Virus record (IMG/VR): IMGVR_UViG_3300043399_000364
Location: 1-34,792 of that record
Reading direction: 5' to 3' (one strand)
Origin: a virus
Length of the DNA stretch: 34,792 nucleotides
The translations under genes and the position numbers were made by a program. Positions within the stretch are counted from its first letter, which is position 1; the number at the start of each line of letters is the position of its first letter. A model generated the notes under the pieces. It made no database searches, had not been told where the DNA came from, and worked only from the letters and a program-made list of their open reading frames with translations. Shown piece after piece: positions 6,598 through 12,799 of the stretch.

Positions 6598-6606
6598 ATT
6601 ATAGCA
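6598..6606 (-). promoter_or_regulatory. leftward extended -10 promoter (holin operon)
   Basis: Minus strand reads TGCTATAAT, an extended -10 element identical to the one before the replication operon. No good -35 is present at 16-18 bp. A short palindrome CCTATATAGG (6569-6578) overlaps the Shine-Dalgarno of the holin gene downstream. Confidence 0.55.
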
Positions 6607-6625
6607 TATTGGTCAAGATTGGTGC

Positions 6626-6653
6626 TTGACAAGCGGGGATGGATGCGTATAAT
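6626..6653 (+). promoter_or_regulatory. rightward consensus sigma70 promoter for 6691 onward
   Basis: TTGACA (6626-6631), 16-bp spacer, TATAAT (6648-6653): both hexamers match the consensus. The -35 lies in GTCAAG-7 bp-CTTGAC (6612-6630), whose half-sites equal the arms of the origin iterons. It resembles the 4667 promoter in the TTGACAAGCG and ATGGATAT stretches and in the AACAACG before the gene. Confidence 0.85.
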
Positions 6654-6690
6654 GGATATTGTAAACAACGCATAACGACAAGGAGACAAT

Positions 6691-6912
6691 ATGAACGAAT
6701 TCAAGCGCATTTACTGTTTTACCGAAAATGATGATCTGAAGGTTGTTGTGGAAGATTGCGATAGCAATAGTAAAATCATTGCCCACCGTAAATATCACAA
6801 CATTACCTGGTCTACCCAATGGCGATTGAAGATGCTTGGCGCAATTCTAAAAACCTACCCGTCATTTTATTCCAACAATATTGAAGTTATTATCGTGGGG
6901 AACCCTAAATGA
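6691..6912 (+). CDS. hypothetical protein, 73 aa
   Basis: First gene behind the strong rightward promoter, with AAGGAGAC upstream of the ATG. The sequence is mixed alpha/beta with no motif recognised. The stop overlaps the next start by ATGA. Probably an early phage protein. Confidence 0.68.
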   Translation: MNEFKRIYCFTENDDLKVVVEDCDSNSKIIAHRKYHNITWSTQWRLKMLGAILKTYPSFYSNNIEVIIVGNPK

Positions 6913-7370
6913 ACGATATGACCGACCTCGAGATGGCGTATTACCAACTGGGCAACGCTGAAGAATACCTCGCCCAGATGCAGATCTCCCATATGCCGAC
7001 CGATTTCTGGGAGCATCGTGTTGCCCAGCTGAAGAAGGCCGCGCACGAATTGGAAGAGAAGTACGCTGACGAATACCTTGGCCTTCTTACCCGATTGGGT
7101 ATGGTTGTCAATAGCGACTTCGCCAACCTGACTGATATGCAATTACGCTCCAAGATATACAGCATAGAACATCGGGTTGATACCCTGCGCAAGTACCTTC
7201 AGCAACTGTGCAAGCACGATAAAGTTACCCATCACACCACCGGCTCGATGTGGTTCAACGGTGACGTGATGGACGACCTGGACGACAAGCTGATCTGCGA
7301 CATCTGTGGTAAGGAGGTAACGATAAACGATGCGGAAGATTTACAAGATAACGAAGAGTCCGAATTTTAG
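6909..7370 (+). CDS. helical protein with C-terminal CxxC motif, 153 aa
   Basis: Residues ~5-100 are strongly helical and probably coiled coil. The C-terminal part contains DDLDDKLICDICGKEVT, with one CxxC, a half zinc ribbon that may need a partner or dimer. It overlaps the previous gene by 4 nt and the next by 41 nt. Function unknown. Confidence 0.68.
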   Translation: MNDMTDLEMAYYQLGNAEEYLAQMQISHMPTDFWEHRVAQLKKAAHELEEKYADEYLGLLTRLGMVVNSDFANLTDMQLRSKIYSIEHRVDTLRKYLQQLCKHDKVTHHTTGSMWFNGDVMDDLDDKLICDICGKEVTINDAEDLQDNEESEF

Positions 7371-7647
7371 CCCCTTGGTTCAGGAATACCAGCCATATAT
7401 GAAGCCTGACCAACAATACTGTGCCAGCTGCGGGCAACCCAACACCTTCGACCTTGTGGAACGCGTACGCTTTAGCACCTACACCGGCAACAAGGTACAC
7501 GTCCTACGGTTAGTGTGTTCCAAGGGCGGCGCGAACCATATGGACATCAAGGTAATGGATGTCTACGAATGGAAGCAGGATGGCAAGTTATACACCGGCG
7601 ACTTCGCCGATCCACAAGAATATGTTTACAGCATAAAGGAGAAGTAA
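7330..7647 (+). CDS. hypothetical protein with zinc-knuckle CxxC, 105 aa
   Basis: GGAGGT about 10 nt before the ATG supports this start, which overlaps the preceding gene by 41 nt. YCASCGQPN near residue 31 is a typical half zinc ribbon; a single cysteine follows at LVCSKGG. The rest is beta-rich. No family recognised. Confidence 0.65.
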   Translation: MRKIYKITKSPNFSPLVQEYQPYMKPDQQYCASCGQPNTFDLVERVRFSTYTGNKVHVLRLVCSKGGANHMDIKVMDVYEWKQDGKLYTGDFADPQEYVYSIKEK

Positions 7648-7649
7648 AG

Positions 7650-8249
7650 ATGGACGATGTACTGAAGCAACTGCAAGATATAAACCAGGCAATGGGTGAA
7701 GCCGGCGGGATAGCCTTCTGCGAACTGTGGGGCATTTCCACCGATGAAGACGGCGTAAAGCACCCCGTCAAGATCAATGTCACCGCCCGCGACCTGACCA
7801 GCATCAGCGCCCTGCGACAACTGATGGAGACCATCAAGATCGCGCGGGAAGAATACAAGCTGAAGCCATACCAGCCGAATTCCGGATACGTTTCCAAACC
7901 TGTTCAGGAAGAAGCCAAGCCCGTCAACCAATCCACCAATCGCCCCAAGGTGGAAGGCCAGATGTTCCATTGCAACAAGATTATGGCCGGTCCCTCCGTC
8001 AAGGACAAGATCAAGCTGGACTGGTACACTGACAGCGTAGCCGGCAAAACCAAGTACCCGTTTATGACCAGCTACATTCCGGTCGAGCAGGCGCTGGCGT
8101 GGTTGCAACCCTTCGGTGAATGGGAAGCTGACGACTTCTACGCCAACAAGGAATACCCCGTCAACCTGAACATCACCTGGGCGCCATCCGACAAGATGAA
8201 CGACAAGGGCAACCCCTACAAGAACATTGTCAAGATCGAGGCGGCATGA
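7650..8249 (+). CDS. hypothetical protein, 199 aa, possibly ssDNA-binding
   Basis: The ATG at 7650 follows AAGGAGAAGTAAAG; upstream in-frame starts lie inside the previous gene and are rejected. The N-terminal half (~1-85) looks like a small alpha/beta domain, a Pro/Lys-rich linker follows (~90-115), and the C-terminal half ends with GNPYKNIVKIEAA, a style of ending seen in phage proteins predicted to bind single-stranded DNA. That role is a guess. The next gene overlaps by 4 nt. Confidence 0.65.
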   Translation: MDDVLKQLQDINQAMGEAGGIAFCELWGISTDEDGVKHPVKINVTARDLTSISALRQLMETIKIAREEYKLKPYQPNSGYVSKPVQEEAKPVNQSTNRPKVEGQMFHCNKIMAGPSVKDKIKLDWYTDSVAGKTKYPFMTSYIPVEQALAWLQPFGEWEADDFYANKEYPVNLNITWAPSDKMNDKGNPYKNIVKIEAA

Positions 8250-8449
8250 AGACTAAAGACAATTCCCCAATGAAGCACGAAGCGGTTCAGGAGTGGGCGG
8301 CAACGCTCCCTCCTGAACAACAGCTTACCCTGCTTTTCTGGCGCAGGAATATGATGAACATCCGCAACCTTGGCGATATGGGCCAGTCCGAATTGATTTA
8401 CGAGATCCTGAACAAGGAACTATCCATCAGGCGGAAGAATGCAAGATAA
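8246..8449 (+). CDS. hypothetical protein, 67 aa
   Basis: Helical, basic at the C terminus, overlapping the previous gene by ATGA and the following microprotein by 11 nt. No motif recognised. Tight packing in the accessory operon supports it as a gene. Confidence 0.6.
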   Translation: MKTKDNSPMKHEAVQEWAATLPPEQQLTLLFWRRNMMNIRNLGDMGQSELIYEILNKELSIRRKNAR

Positions 8450-8522
8450 ATACTTCTTTATCGCCATGTTCGTGTTTTTCGTAATCGTGGCATACGATAA
8501 CCTGCGCAACCCTTGGAGGTAA
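8439..8522 (+). CDS. transmembrane microprotein, 27 aa
   Basis: ATG at 8439 with GCGGAAG upstream. One hydrophobic helix (FFIAMFVFFVIVAY) follows a four-residue polar start, and a polar tail ends in PWR. Its last codons contain the GGAGG Shine-Dalgarno of the next gene. Function unknown. Confidence 0.5.
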   Translation: MQDKYFFIAMFVFFVIVAYDNLRNPWR

Positions 8523-8524
8523 TG

Positions 8525-8729
8525 ATGGCTGAATATTATGACGGTAAGATAATGCGAACGGCAACCCACTACAAGGTCGGGGAGCATACGGTCGGCACCG
8601 ATAGGACTGACGACACCGAACACGTGCTGGAAGTGGTACTTCCGCTCCGTACGTATCAATGGCGAATATACCTACGTGGTAAAGGTCATAGACGACCAAT
8701 ACTCCACCAACAAGCTGGGGATTGTATGA
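8525..8729 (+). pseudogene. small gene split by a frame change near 8633-8636
   Basis: The first part (from ATG 8525, GGAGG 5 nt upstream) reads MAEYYDGKIMRTATHYKVGE... to HVLE in one frame. From about 8634 the plausible coding continues one base later as WYFRSVRINGEYTYVVKVID..., ending at TGA 8727-8729, which overlaps the next ATG in the ATGA pattern used all along this operon. The unshifted frame becomes implausible after 8640. This is a one-base insertion relative to an intact gene, a sequencing indel, or less likely a +1 frameshift. Joined product about 67 aa; function unknown. Confidence 0.55.
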
Positions 8730-8893
8730 ACGACAAGCCGATCTACCTGGGCGATGGCGTATATTTACAACCGCAAGACTACCAGCTGCGCCTGTTCACC
8801 AGCGATGGCATCACCGGCACCAACAACGTCTACCTCGACCCCTACGTTGCCGAAGCATTGTACGAGCAGCTGAAGGTATGGTTGAACAAGTAA
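8726..8893 (+). CDS. hypothetical protein, 55 aa
   Basis: The ATG at 8726 overlaps the preceding TGA. The protein starts MNDKPIYLGDGVYLQPQDYQ and ends in a helix; it matches the common small phage protein layout with a beta-hairpin 'YLGDGVY' start and a surface carbohydrate-free composition. An unshifted frame would fuse it to the upstream gene, but its start and overlap argue it is separate. No function known. Confidence 0.62.
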   Translation: MNDKPIYLGDGVYLQPQDYQLRLFTSDGITGTNNVYLDPYVAEALYEQLKVWLNK

Positions 8894-8937
8894 CCGACTG
8901 CCCGCCGGTGGGCATTGTACGCCGGCAAGGAGATTAA

Positions 8938-9021
8938 ATGGTAACGGTCAATATCGTATTTATCCTGCTTCTTGTATACGCGGTATGCATCCTGGTTGAT
9001 TTATCGCGGGAGCGTAAATAA
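8938..9021 (+). CDS. transmembrane microprotein, 27 aa
   Basis: AAGGAG precedes the ATG at 8938. A single hydrophobic segment (IVFILLLVYAVCILV) is followed by a charged tail (DLSRERK). The stop overlaps the next ATG (TAATG). With the following Lar-like gene it repeats the arrangement of 4925-5225. Confidence 0.55.
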   Translation: MVTVNIVFILLLVYAVCILVDLSRERK

Positions 9022-9194
9022 TGGAATCTTTACTTACCTGTCCGTTCTGTGGCAACAAGCCGACCGTGAAGGAAGTGTTCGGTCGTGGCTGGATCGTGGA
9101 ATGCCCCAACATCCTGTGTGTCCAGCAGCGGTATGGTCATCCAACGAAGGAAGACGCTATTGCGGACTGGAACAAGCGTGTGGAGGTGAAGTAA
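9021..9194 (+). CDS. Lar-like zinc-ribbon protein, 57 aa
   Basis: The CPFC motif at residues 7-10, CPNILC at about 28-33, and the closing A-x-x-D-WNKR stretch at 46-53 are the signature of Lar-type proteins. TAATG coupling to the preceding membrane microprotein and to the next gene. It is the second such protein in the genome; the two share layout more than sequence. An anti-restriction role is possible but unproven. Confidence 0.7.
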   Translation: MESLLTCPFCGNKPTVKEVFGRGWIVECPNILCVQQRYGHPTKEDAIADWNKRVEVK

Positions 9195-9370
9195 TGATTT
9201 GGCTGGCGGTGGATAAGAATGGCAAGGAATACGTGTATAGTAAAAAGCCAATCAGGGATGTAGTAATGTGGTTATCAAGCGAAGATTGTGTTGAATTACC
9301 TGAAGGCTTTATCGAGAAGCTGATCGGTAAAAAGCTGAAGTGGGAAGATGAAGCGGTGGAGGCGAAGTGA
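9194..9370 (+). CDS. hypothetical protein, 58 aa
   Basis: TAATG start overlapping the Lar-like gene, with GGAGG 8 nt upstream. The sequence opens with a beta hairpin (MIWLAVDKNGKEYVYSKKP) and closes with an acidic/basic helix. This layout is common among small phage proteins, but I assign no function. Confidence 0.6.
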   Translation: MIWLAVDKNGKEYVYSKKPIRDVVMWLSSEDCVELPEGFIEKLIGKKLKWEDEAVEAK

Positions 9371-9540
9371 ACCTATCTTACGAATTTACGCAAGGCATTG
9401 GTAAGCGCTGGGGAAGCATTTATCTGTTACCGGCAATAGAGATTGGATATGACTTCGATAAATCTATTGGTTCAAGGGCGATATACATCGGCGTGGAGTT
9501 CTTGTTCTGGTCGTTATACGTGAGCTTGCGTTGGAGGTAA
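9367..9540 (+). CDS. hypothetical protein, 57 aa, GTG start
   Basis: GTG at 9367 overlaps the preceding TGA and has GGAGG just upstream. The product is aromatic-rich with beta-strand character (RAIYIGVEFLFWSLYVSLRWR at its end, written here only in outline) and may fold as a small beta sheet. No recognised family. Confidence 0.5.
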   Translation: MNLSYEFTQGIGKRWGSIYLLPAIEIGYDFDKSIGSRAIYIGVEFLFWSLYVSLRWR

Positions 9541-9544
9541 AGTA

Positions 9545-9673
9545 ATGGCAACGGCAGACTATAAGGGGGTCTGCCAGCCCGCTATGACAAGGTATGTTGC
9601 CTTCCCTTGCGGAGCCGGCTTCATGCACCGCCGTGCACGTAGATTCTCCGCCCGACCTTTTCCACATTGTTAA
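9545..9673 (+). CDS. doubtful 42-aa ORF in a hairpin-rich stretch
   Basis: The ATG at 9545 has GGAGG 7 nt upstream, but the product is Cys/Arg/Pro-rich and unlike its neighbours. The DNA contains a 7-bp hairpin GGCAGAC/GTCTGCC (9553-9559/9569-9575) and a TGCAC/GTGCA hairpin (about 9625-9640). A further GTGTA/TACAC pair lies before the next gene (9683-9707). The stretch 9541-9720 may be a structured untranslated region instead. Confidence 0.3.
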   Translation: MATADYKGVCQPAMTRYVAFPCGAGFMHRRARRFSARPFPHC

Positions 9674-9720
9674 GAGGTGTGCGTGTACTGTCAATATGAT
9701 TATACACTATTGGAGGCGAA

Positions 9721-10272
9721 GTGAATGTAACCAAGTTATCTGAATCAGGATACGAAGAGGCGATGCTTGGCATCTCTTTATCGTGGGCATCCAATCCTGA
9801 ACGGGCGAAGGAGATCGCGCCCAGGTTAGCCCACAAGCAAGGAGGCCATAATAAAGCACTTGAATCCATTATCGTATGGCTGGACATCACCGCCCCCCGT
9901 TATTGGTGGCAGGAGTTCGATACCTACCGCCTCGCCACGAAGCAATCGGGATCCACGATGCACACCCTTGTCAAGAAGCACGTTACCCAGGCCGACTTCG
10001 AGCATCATATCAACGAAGACCACATCGAATACCTGAACCGCCTGATCGACCTGTACAATATGGAGAAGAGCTCCGACCTGTTCCTGCAACTAAAAGCCAA
10101 TCTACCGGAGGGATACTTGCAACGGCGGATTGTGTGCCTATCGTACAAGACGCTGCAGAATATGTACCATCAGCGCAAGAATCATCGGTTACCGGAATGG
10201 CGGACTTTCTTCGCGGTGGAATTGGACCACCCTGAATTTATTGTGGAGAAGATTGGAAACGATTCCGAATAA
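9721..10272 (+). CDS. ThyX-like phage protein lacking the catalytic signature
   Basis: A 183-aa protein starting with GTG at 9721, GGAGG just upstream. The arrangement resembles flavin-dependent thymidylate synthase (ThyX): WWQEFDTYRLATKQSGSTMH in the first half and, near residues 130-165, LPEGYLQRR...SYKTLQNMYHQRKNHRLPEW, like the substrate-binding helices. The defining RHRxxSxNExSxRY motif is absent, so ordinary ThyX activity is doubtful. Phage relatives of this kind are commonly left as hypothetical. Its last codons (KIGNDSE) form the duplicated gene junction described below. Confidence 0.55.
   Translation: MNVTKLSESGYEEAMLGISLSWASNPERAKEIAPRLAHKQGGHNKALESIIVWLDITAPRYWWQEFDTYRLATKQSGSTMHTLVKKHVTQADFEHHINEDHIEYLNRLIDLYNMEKSSDLFLQLKANLPEGYLQRRIVCLSYKTLQNMYHQRKNHRLPEWRTFFAVELDHPEFIVEKIGNDSE
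10249..10268. repeat. gene-junction direct repeat, copy 1
   Basis: AAGATTGGAAACGATTCCGA (20 bp) is repeated exactly at 10454-10473. It encodes the C terminus KIGNDS of the upstream gene and, in another frame, a TTG start with METIP. It contains one copy of the dispersed GGAAACGNTTCC motif. Confidence 0.9.
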
Positions 10273-10480
10273 AGCACCCCGCGCGGTTCAGGAACTATTC
10301 ATCCTTATCGGAATGGCCAACAACCACGCCCGAATACGCAAGCCTAAAATGTGCGCCATCTGCGGGGTGATGAAGGATAACTGGTACTGGCATATGAAGC
10401 TGTATCACGACAAGTGGGACGTGGTACGATTCCAAGAGACAATGTACGGAGACAAGATTGGAAACGATTCCGATTCGTGA
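10253..10480 (+). CDS. degenerate HNH-like zinc protein, 75 aa, TTG start
   Basis: Contains CAICGVMKDNWYWHMKLYHD, a Cys2-His2 arrangement that parallels the first half of the HNH protein encoded next (CEYCRVM... HHCLVHD), but lacks the second Cys pair and the catalytic region. The TTG start at 10253 matches that of the next gene in a duplicated context; an in-frame ATG at 10313 would give 55 aa. It is most simply a partial duplicate of the HNH gene reduced to one zinc-binding module. A C2H2 DNA-binding role is possible. Confidence 0.6.
   Translation: METIPNKAPRAVQELFILIGMANNHARIRKPKMCAICGVMKDNWYWHMKLYHDKWDVVRFQETMYGDKIGNDSDS
10454..10473. repeat. gene-junction direct repeat, copy 2
   Basis: Second exact copy of the 20-bp junction. 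Here it encodes KIGNDSDS of the degenerate HNH-like protein and the TTG start METIP of the true HNH gene. GGAG precedes the TTG by about 6 nt. Confidence 0.9.
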
Positions 10481-10760
10481 ACGGATCCTGAAGAAGCGCG
10501 GCCCGTTGTGTGAATACTGCCGCGTAATGCCTTGGCAAGAGCTCCACCATTGCCTGGTACACGACAGCAAGCGATACCATACCGCCGTCACGGTTCCCGA
10601 GAACCTGATGGCGGTTTGCCGTTCCTGCCATCCATTGTGCAACGGTCACGAGGTCAGGATAACATTCGCGCAAAACCAGCTAAAAAGGGGCTATGATATA
10701 GGCAAATGGTACCGTTCTTTGGGGCTAAAGTCGCCAGAATACTGGCTTTTATCGCTATGA
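10458..10760 (+). CDS. HNH endonuclease next to the terminase
   Basis: A 100-aa HNH nuclease: CEYC near residue 18, the catalytic ELHHCLVHD near 28-36, NLMAVCRSCH near 49-58. The start is TTG at 10458 with GGAG upstream; no better ATG precedes the domain. HNH proteins beside terminase genes are known in HK97-like phages as partners of the terminase for cos cleavage and packaging. That location here (38 nt before TerS) supports the same role. Confidence 0.85.
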   Translation: METIPIRERILKKRGPLCEYCRVMPWQELHHCLVHDSKRYHTAVTVPENLMAVCRSCHPLCNGHEVRITFAQNQLKRGYDIGKWYRSLGLKSPEYWLLSL

Positions 10761-10766
10761 TATAAT
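10758..10766 (+). promoter_or_regulatory. possible extended -10 promoter before the packaging genes
   Basis: TGATATAAT gives a TGn extended -10 at the 3' end of the HNH gene, about 33 nt before the TerS start. No convincing -35 is present. It could be the start of the late transcript. Confidence 0.45.
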
Positions 10767-10798
10767 TTATCAAGAGTAACTATATACAAAGGCTAACA

Positions 10799-11212
10799 AT
10801 GGGCAAATTCACCCGTACCAACATCAAAAGCGCCGAACTTGAGAAGCGTGCCACCGAACTGCGACTTGCCGGATACACCTACCGCAAGATCGCGGAGATC
10901 ATCGGCAATGTCACGCATGTCAGCGTCTACAAGGCCGTCCTCCGTTCGCTGAAGCGCAACCAGGAAGAGACTTTGGAGAACGCCGAGATGCTGCGCGCCA
11001 TTGAACAGGAACGCCTGGAACGACTGATAGCGGCAGCTGATGTGAAGGCGCAAGCAGGCGACATTGCCGCCATCGAAGTGGTCAGGAAGCTGTCCGAGTC
11101 CTTGCGTAAATTGAATGGCATTGACGCCCCCGCAAAACAGGACGTGACCAGCAATGGGCAGACCATCACCTGGCGCGAATTTATATCAACCGACACCGAT
11201 GACAACGCCTAA
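10799..11212 (+). CDS. terS: terminase small subunit
   Basis: A 137-aa protein with an N-terminal helix-turn-helix (about residues 14-50, RATELRLAGYTYRKIAEIIG...) for binding the packaging site. A long charged helix (~55-105) would form the oligomerisation core, and a short C-terminal tail could contact TerL. Its position directly before TerL and after HNH is the standard packaging order. No strong Shine-Dalgarno (AAAGG) but no alternative start. Assignment rests on architecture and synteny. Confidence 0.8.
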   Translation: MGKFTRTNIKSAELEKRATELRLAGYTYRKIAEIIGNVTHVSVYKAVLRSLKRNQEETLENAEMLRAIEQERLERLIAAADVKAQAGDIAAIEVVRKLSESLRKLNGIDAPAKQDVTSNGQTITWREFISTDTDDNA

Positions 11213-12560
11213 CCAAGTCGTCAGCAACGCCGAACTGTTCGCGCAAGCCTTCCTGAAGATACGGGACAAGGAAAAGAAGCTGGTCCCGTTGACATGGAAC
11301 AAAGCGCAACGCGACTTCCACTACAACCGCACAGGGCGCGATCTGATACTGAAGGCCAGACAGCTTGGCTTCTCCACGTATGTCCAGGGCGAGATGTTCC
11401 GCCGTGAAGTCACCGATACCAGGACCACCATCACCTTGGCGCATGACACGGAAACCACCCAAAAACTGCGCAGAATGGCGGATCGCTTTTATAACCATTG
11501 CCGGTTCAACAACATCCAGCCGGCAAGGAAATACGCCAATTCCACCCTTACCACGTATCCTGAATTCGACTCCACCGCCGTCATCGCTACCGCTGGTAAT
11601 GTGGAGGTAGGCCGCGGTGATACGTATACCGATATGCACGGTTCCGAAGTCGCGTTCTGGCCGGATGCTGAACGGATCGTAGCCGGAGCGATGCAAGGCG
11701 GTAATCCTGACGTTGTACTGGAATCCACCCCGAACGGAGCGCAGGGATTCTTCTACGACCGATGTATGGAAGCCTTGCGGGGTGACTCCATCTGGACATT
11801 GCACTTCTACCCTTGGTGGTGGGATGATGAATACCAGATAGCGTTGGAGCCAGGCGAAGGCCTTGACCTGACCGATGAAGAAGCGGCATTGGTACACAAG
11901 CACAACCTGACCAAGGCGCAGATAAAATGGCGCCGTAGCAAGCAACGGGAGCTAAAACGCTTTTTTATTCAGGAATACCCCGAAGACATCAACACCTGCT
12001 TCATCACGTCCGGCAACAGCTACTTCGGCGACATCAGCGGCAACTACATCGCACCGATGGAGCCTGAACGCAATCCCGACCACCGCTATACCGGCGGATT
12101 GGACTTCGGCCAGACCAACGACTATACCGCCCTGGTCATATTGGATCACACCGAACGGAAGATGGTCGACTTCCTCCACATCAACAAGCTGGAATGGGCG
12201 GAGCAACGCCGGCGCATCATTGATATGTGCAAGAAGTGGGACGTGCAGAAGCTGGTGGCTGAATCCAACAGCATCGGTTCCGTGAACATCGAAGCCCTGA
12301 TGAACAACGGCATCAACGTGCAACCGTTCGCCACCACCAACGCAAGCAAGGCGGAGATTATGTCCGACCTGTACGAATCCTTGCATAACGGATTACAACT
12401 GCAGGATATTCCGGTCCTGAAGCACGAATTGCAGACGTTCGTCAGCACCCAGACCAGCAGCGGTGTATGGCGTTTAGCCGCCGAAGGTGACGGGCATGAC
12501 GACTGCGTCATCGCTTTGGCCTTGGCGAATCAGAACTTATCGACACAGGTGTTCTTATGA
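11199..12560 (+). CDS. terL: terminase large subunit
   Basis: Packaging motor and nuclease. From the ATG at 11199 (453 aa, 14-nt overlap with TerS): Walker A-like KARQLGFST at 52-60, Walker B region YTDMHGSEVAF at 143-153, coupling region LESTPNG near 174-180. The RNase H-like nuclease has D302 in GGLDFGQTNDYTAL, E355 in LVAESNSIG and D434/D435 in GDGHDDCVIAL. Starts upstream of 11199 would lie deeper in TerS and are rejected. All motor and nuclease residues appear intact. Confidence 0.96.
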   Translation: MTTPNQVVSNAELFAQAFLKIRDKEKKLVPLTWNKAQRDFHYNRTGRDLILKARQLGFSTYVQGEMFRREVTDTRTTITLAHDTETTQKLRRMADRFYNHCRFNNIQPARKYANSTLTTYPEFDSTAVIATAGNVEVGRGDTYTDMHGSEVAFWPDAERIVAGAMQGGNPDVVLESTPNGAQGFFYDRCMEALRGDSIWTLHFYPWWWDDEYQIALEPGEGLDLTDEEAALVHKHNLTKAQIKWRRSKQRELKRFFIQEYPEDINTCFITSGNSYFGDISGNYIAPMEPERNPDHRYTGGLDFGQTNDYTALVILDHTERKMVDFLHINKLEWAEQRRRIIDMCKKWDVQKLVAESNSIGSVNIEALMNNGINVQPFATTNASKAEIMSDLYESLHNGLQLQDIPVLKHELQTFVSTQTSSGVWRLAAEGDGHDDCVIALALANQNLSTQVFL

Positions 12561-12799
12561 ATGAACTGGGTAAATATTACGGGGTGTGGATACCAGGCAC
12601 CGGCTGGTTGCGCATTGGGAGCGCCGTCTATGCTGATACCCACAGGGAGATCGCGGAGGAGGTAGCCAGGTGCATCGGCAACCGTTCCGTGGTACGCTAT
12701 GTGGACGAATCAATCACCCAGCTTGAATCGGCCTATCTACAACAAGAGAAGGAATCTATATGGCATATTTGGACCAGCTTCAGAACCTCCAAGAAATAG
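12557..12799 (+). CDS. hypothetical protein, 80 aa
   Basis: Lies between TerL and portal, overlapping TerL by 4 nt (ATGA) and the portal gene by 40 nt. The product begins with a beta hairpin (YYGVWIPGTGWLRIG) and continues with an alpha helix. Unrecognised. Tight coupling on both sides supports expression. Confidence 0.6.
   Translation: MNELGKYYGVWIPGTGWLRIGSAVYADTHREIAEEVARCIGNRSVVRYVDESITQLESAYLQQEKESIWHIWTSFRTSKK

Noticed and set aside
8878-8937. 19-aa ORF between the 55-aa protein and the membrane microprotein
   Set aside because: No independent Shine-Dalgarno; it mainly covers a short hairpin and the Shine-Dalgarno of the next gene.
11154-11198. Extended N terminus of TerL from an upstream in-frame start
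   Set aside because: It would overlap TerS by about 59 nt, has no better ribosome site, and adds a Pro-rich stretch not typical of terminases.
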